Part shown: piece after piece, positions 58,801 through 64,000 of the stretch
Numbering within the stretch: position 1 is the first letter of the stretch
How the letters are laid out: each line of letters starts with the position of its first letter
Assembly (NCBI GenBank): GCA_037954665.1
Contig: JBBMOL010000071.1
Location: forward strand, 3,698,119 to 3,762,118
DNA: 64,000 nt
Origin: Laguncularia racemosa
Lineage: Eukaryota; Streptophyta; Magnoliopsida; Myrtales; Combretaceae
Direction: 5' to 3'
Notes under the pieces: generated by a model
What the model was told of the DNA's origin: nothing
Seen by the model: only the letters and a program-made list of their open reading frames with translations
The model's database searches: none
Made by a program: the position numbers and the translations under genes

Positions 58801-59370
58801 AACCAATTTGTTGAGTTGCTAGAAGAATCTATAGGGCTTTAATCAATGTTATAAGTGGGAGAGGAAGGATTTAGTTATAAGTTCTTTCTATCGTCATTGC
58901 ATTGGAAATCAAGCTGTAATGTTTTATATATTTGACTATAAGTGTGGTTATTTTCTATGCTTTTATTGAAACATTTGAAGCTAGATAATAGGTTCATAGT
59001 TGTTGTGGATTCTTGGATGCATTTTGTTAGGGATAACTAAAGCCAATTAATAGATCGTAGTATGGCTAAATTAACCCTCAGTGTCTGTGTTATTCGTGTT
59101 GTTAGCCATGTAGACCATTGACATTTGACAAACCATGGATGAGGAGCATGGTGCACTATGATCATGGAGAAGTTTGGTGATAGGATTTAAGCACTAAGGT
59201 CCTATGGTAACCAGTACGAAAATACCATGCCACCTATTTACAAAAACCCCTATACCATACATTTGAAATTACCAACCCAAAGATGCCCAAAATTAATCAA
59301 AGTGGGGGAACCCTGGGAACCCATTTCCTATTGATGAGGCAAGAAGAACCCTTGGTTATATTACCTTTGT
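55856..59370. other. Long stretch with no identifiable gene
   Basis: AT-rich with many homopolymer runs, especially 55900-57500. Short frames have no recognisable domain. Sequence at 57540-57900 is more complex, but I could not assign it. Confidence 0.5.
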
Positions 59371-62300
59371 TGACGCCACAATTGGGTGAAAAAGGACAGA
59401 TTGATTAGTCTGATTTGAACTCCACGGAGAGATTCCGATAAGTTCAAAAAAGTTCTTTGGAGAACCAAGAAGTAGCTAATTACATTTTTAATTATATTAA
59501 AATCAAAGTTGTCTTTTGTTTTCCAACCCTAGCAGACTTTTAATATTAGTGATTACAACTCGTTTATGTGAAAAAACCCAAAAACAACAAAAACATAATA
59601 AAGTTGCGAAAATAGACAAAAAATAACAATAAGGGCAATGTACGCTGGTTATATACGTCGGCGGCATAGAAGGCGGCATTGTCCCTCTATAGCTCTCTAA
59701 ATATTTCATCGCCTGCTCAAAAGTCCGTGGTTTGGTAGCGTTAAAGCATTAAACAACGTCAAGGTCGGCTGTTTCTATAAACTTAGCTGGCAGCTTTTTT
59801 CTCCTATGCTTTTGCTCTCCTTTGTTAAAAACCTTGAATGACTTGTACAAATGCAAGTTCCCTCATTCTCATGGTGCTCATATCTTTTCTAGCTTCTTGG
59901 ATAATCCTTTATCAAAATCGTTATTTTAAGTGGCTTTTTTGATCATTTCGCCGCTCTAGTTATTTGATCAGTACCAAGTGATACTTCAAGAGGATCCACA
60001 TTCCACTTTTACTAGCTTGGCTCCCTCATTCCACTCCTTCTTGAAAAGGATTTGTCCTCAATCATCGCCATCTTACATCAAAAAGGACTCAAACAGTCCA
60101 ATAGGCGTAACATTAAATAAAAGTTGCACTTACTTGATACTCACTTTGGAAAAAATCTAACTTGGTAGGCATTTATCATTGATTGCACTCAAGGAATATT
60201 TGAAAATGGTCCCAGCCATTGCCACTGGTAATAATTTAGATCGACGTTGCATAGGAAAAACCGCTCTTTGCGCATGTGAAACCCAAAACATATCTTCCCA
60301 GGTTTTTCATAGGGGGGACAGCTTGTCGGCGACCTTGGTTGACTTGCTTCGCCATACTGTTTGTCCCTCCACTCAATGTTGAAGCATTGCCTTCTATTGG
60401 AGTTGTTAACAAAAACTCCGCTCTCTTCTTTACATCTTGATTGACCAACATTGGACATAGGAAGGGGAGATAGATCCAAGAGGAGTTAGTCAGATTAAAA
60501 ACATACCACAATTTCAAAAGGTGTAACTTAGTTAAGCAGAATGCGCAATGTGCGATTAAAAGAAAATTCAACATGAGGCAAACAATTCTCTAAACTCTAA
60601 TGTTTCTTTTTAATGGACAGGCCCTCAATCAAAGTAGATAAAGTTCGATTTATACTTCGTTTGGACCAACAGGGTCTGTGGATGACAAGTAGTTGAGAAC
60701 AATAACTTAGTTCCTAACTTAGCCCACAGGATCTTCCAGAAGTAGCTCAGACTTAGCATGCTGATTTCCGTATGATTGTTCTAGGGCCATACATGTAATT
60801 TCACAACTTCCTTAAAGAACAAAATTAGCATATATGGCAAGGATCGTCTGTTTCTGTTGGCCAATGGATGAAATGGGAAATGTGCCATATTGGACAAACC
60901 TATCCACGACTTTCAAAAATAGAGGTCATCTACATTCCTAGACCCTGGGTAATCCTAACACAAAATCCATGGAAATGTCCTACCTAAGGATCATGAGGAA
61001 TTGGAAGTGGGGTCATGGTCGGTATAAAGTCCATGAGTTTGGACTCTAGATTTTGCTTGCTTACAAGTGAACATCACACACAAAATCCTCCTCAACATCT
61101 CGCTTATGTGAGGCCAATAGAAGTGTTCCTTACAAACCCTAAAAAGGTTTTTTTTAGCTACTCCAAATGCCCCCATTAATCCTCATCATGAGACTCCCTT
61201 CACTAGTAAAACATTCTCTTAAAGAACAATTGGGAATGCAAAGTTTAATCTCCTAAACTAGAATCCCCTCATGCTTATAAAAATTTACCATGACCACTCT
61301 TCTCACAACGAACTATCTTCACACAAAATCTCGGTTCAGCACGGGCATACAATTCTTTAATATGCCACAAACAACCAAGAAGTCTAGAACTAAGAAAAGT
61401 AGAGATAAGAGCATTACCTTCTAGAAAGTGCAATCCAGCAACAACATTTTTCTTTACCTTGCTGAGTGGATGTCATTCGGGAAATGTTTCGATAAACTCC
61501 ACCCAAATGAAGCCTGACTTTTGTTAGCTTATGTTGGCCCTTCAAGTACTTAAAGGATTCATGATCAGTTGTGGATCACGAACTCTTTTGGTCAAAGATA
61601 GTGATGCCAAGTCTCCAGAGCTCGAACCCACTACATATAAACTCTTTGTTCATAACGTAGGGTAGTTTCAAGGTTACCCCACTAAGCTTCTCTCTAAACG
61701 AATGCAATTGGTCTCCTCTCTTGCATGAGAACTGCTCCAATACCTATTCTGACGATCACACCTCAATCTCAAAAAAGTTTAAGAGAAATCAGGTAAAGCA
61801 AGTAGTGGGGCATGACGTGAGTCTGTTAAATATTTTTAAGCGTCTGAATGAAAAAGGCTTCTCTTGGTGCTCTCTCCCCAACTGACATCCCCACAATCTT
61901 CTTTATGACTTCAGTTAAGTGGTGCTGCAAATTGGTGCTGAATCCTTCACAAACCTCCTATAAACAAGCTCGTAGTCCTTGGAATCTCCGGGAACATTAC
62001 TTACATTTGGTTGGACAGGCACATTTATTGGATTCCCACGAATCTTCTCTTCATCAACCTTTTTCCCCTGTGCACTAACAATAAAACCAAAAAAAAACAC
62101 AAGTTTGTTGTGCCCAAAAAATGCACTTTTTGAGGTTAGCAATAATTGCTCCTTTCGAAGCACTTCCAAAACAACCCTCCCAAATGAAAATTTTATGGTC
62201 TTCCAAATCTTGCTGTAAATGAGGATATCATCAAAATAGACACCACAAAAATTTTCCAATAAAAGTCCTCAAAACATGGTTCATAAGTCTTTATGAAAGT

Positions 62301-62830
62301 ACTAGGTGCTTAGTTAAACCAAAAAGGCCCTTACTAAAACCCCTCAAAATAATCCATATTTTGTCTTAAAAAGTTTTTTTTCCCTTCTCACCTTTTTCAT
62401 TTTAATTTTGGGGATATCCACTTTTCAAATCAATTTTGGAAAAAGACACTAGACCCATATAAACTCAAACTAACATGTCATTTTAAAACGAGGAATGGGA
62501 TGAGATACTTTACCCTGTGTTGTTGATAGCTCGGAAAACAACACACATTCCCATGACCCCTCCTTTTTTAGGCACCAAAAAAACACAGGGACTCACTGGG
62601 CTCATTGCTTTCTCTTCACTACCCCTTCTCCTTTTTGTCATTAACCTGCCTTTGGGGGTTCCCCCTTTTTCTTTTCTATTTTCTCCTATAAGCTGGCTTT
62701 TTTGGGGAAAAGATGCTTCGGGGTTTTCAAATTTAATTTTTGGGGCTCAATACCAGAATAGGTTTGGGAACCCCTTTGGGAAATTTCCCCAGGGAAGACA
62801 TCTTCAAAAATTTTTTGCAAAATAGACCAA
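59371..62830 (-). mobile_element. Third Ty3/Gypsy element, badly decayed
   Basis: Plus-strand TGACGCCACAATTGGG at 59371 looks like the outer end of a 3' LTR, similar in style to the TGACGCAGCG ends elsewhere here. Minus-strand pol pieces follow: integrase core Met-Asp-Phe-Val-Leu-Gly-Leu-Pro near 60930-60970, integrase zinc region at 60991-61176 (Phe-Tyr-Trp-Pro-His), and RT with Tyr-Phe-Asp-Asp at 62227-62238. An upstream Val-Pro-Lys-Lys segment lies near 62570. Frames change repeatedly. The right-hand part runs into poor-quality sequence, so the 5' LTR and gag are not seen. Confidence 0.7.
60991..62259 (-). pseudogene. Gypsy pol fragments (RT to integrase zinc region)
   Basis: RT part 61915-62259 includes the YFDD box, a Gly-Phe-Ile-Val-Ser segment and a Tyr-Arg-Arg-Phe-Val-Lys-Asp segment. 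The integrase zinc region is at 60991-61176 with a Cys-Lys-Gln-Ala-Lys-Ser motif. RNase H between them is not readable. No product is possible. Confidence 0.7.
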
Positions 62831-64000
62831 CCACACTAGGCAAAGAGTTTAAAAAGTTCGTTAGTATTCAAACAAGTTTCCTTTAAAAAACCCCGCAACA
62901 ACATAGGTTGCTTTTATTTACTAACGCTCTCCCTTTACTACACTCGCTCTTCCACACAAAAATCTCCTTTTGCAAGGTGCACTCTCCTTTTCACTCACCC
63001 CCAAAGTTGATCCCCCTCAATTGGCCCCTCACACTCTTTTCCCCCCCCTTTCCCCTCTTTTTTTTTGGGATTGACCCTTTTTTGTTCCTTTTCTTTTTCT
63101 TGTCTTTTTGCTCTCTCAATCTCCCTTTGTTTTTCACTCACCTTATATTTTGCAAAAGGAATTTTTTTTGTAGCTGCAAAAAAAATTTCCCTTTTCAAAT
63201 GTTTAGGTGTTAAGGGTTTAAAAAATTTTAAACCCTTTTCCCCCGGTGAAAAAAGTTATACTTTGTTAGAAAAAAAACCCCCCCATGAAAAAACCTTTCC
63301 CCCCCCAAAAAAAACACCCCCCCCAACAAAAAAATGACAACCTTTTATCGGGACTTTCATCGCAAAATACCTCTTTCAAAACCACCGGGGAAAAAAAAGA
63401 AAATTTAAGGTTTTTTTACTCACCTTAAATCTCCCCCCCTATATTAACCAATTTCCCAATTTTTTAAAAGGGGGTAGGGTGTTTTGGGGGTCTTACCCCC
63501 AAACCCCTTTAAAATGAAAAATAATTTCCACATTTTTGTGGCAAACTCCCCCCATCAATGATCAAACTAAAAAAAATGGTCCCCCTAAAAAAACATTAAT
63601 AAAAAAAAATATTCCCCGTTGCACCTCCTTTTTTTTCCTTAAAATGCACATTAAAAAACTTTTTTAATACTCCCCCCTAAAAATTCCCTCTGGGGGGCCC
63701 CCCTTTCACTAAAATCCTTTTAATTTTGGGGGATATCATTAAACTTCCACTAAACCCCCCCAATTTTAACTCACCATCATCCCCAAAAATTTATTTAACC
63801 CCCTTTTTGGGGGGATTGACTAGGAATATGGCCTCTTCCCTTTGGGATTTTTAAAAAAATTTTAAAGTTCCCCAATTTTTTTGGGGAAAAAGAAATTTTA
63901 GGTTTTTTCCTTGAAATTTTTAGGGTAGAACCCCCCCTTTCTTTCTTTTCCCCTTTTTTTGGGGGTAAAGACTTTTTTTTCCTTCCCCCAATGGGTTTGT
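62831..64000. other. Homopolymer-rich, poorly determined sequence
   Basis: Runs of six to nine C, G, A or T occur every few dozen bases, unlike the rest of the window. Open frames here are made of such runs. It is probably the continuation of the Gypsy element in an unpolished part of the assembly. Confidence 0.6.

Noticed and set aside
62517..63337. Several frames near the right end
   Set aside because: Composed of homopolymer runs in unreliable sequence.

Overview
The window is nuclear DNA of a flowering plant, probably a eudicot. The signs are AT-rich spacers, spliced genes with GT-AG introns, an LRR receptor-like kinase gene, a lipid-transfer-protein cluster, an NBS-LRR resistance-gene relic and a dense nest of plant transposons. 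Species cannot be named from sequence alone. Two 500-base runs of N (29266-29765, 45513-46012) and two error-rich stretches (46013 to about 48180, and about 62300 to 64000) show a draft assembly.

Layout. 1-5003 is non-coding and holds a 605-bp direct tandem duplication. 5311-9209 is the one clearly intact host gene, a seven-exon membrane LRR receptor pseudokinase of 770 residues. 10073-14743 is a decayed Copia element. 15556-29219 is a broken-up cluster of three nsLTP genes: 15556 (wrecked), 18314 (one extra T) and 28515 (start lost, stop gained). It is invaded by a solo LTR (16098-16523, TSD ACTTC), a fairly young Gypsy element (19929-25758, TSD ACATA) and a second, unrelated solo LTR (27114-27436, TSD ATTAT). 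From the first gap to about 50.5 kb lies an old En/Spm (CACTA) transposase gene on the minus strand. A long-LTR chromodomain Gypsy (33735-42447) has split it inside its DUF4218 region. A TAT-like solo LTR (48297-50066) sits upstream of it between two 435-bp direct repeats. 50845-52047 is an RPM1-like NBS-LRR relic cut by a LINE tail (52048 onward). 53.1-59.3 kb has no gene I can identify. 59371 to about 62.8 kb is a badly decayed third Gypsy element, and the last 1.2-1.7 kb is homopolymer-rich, poorly determined sequence.

Only the receptor gene, and perhaps the nsLTP at 18314, look like candidates for host function. The rest records transposon insertion, LTR recombination and decay. I found no new multi-gene system. 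The most unusual signals are a 65-bp palindrome-bearing tandem repeat kept at the same period in two diverged LTRs, a Gypsy pol region broken by eight stop codons and no frameshift, and a solo LTR whose flanks are a 435-bp duplication instead of a target-site duplication.
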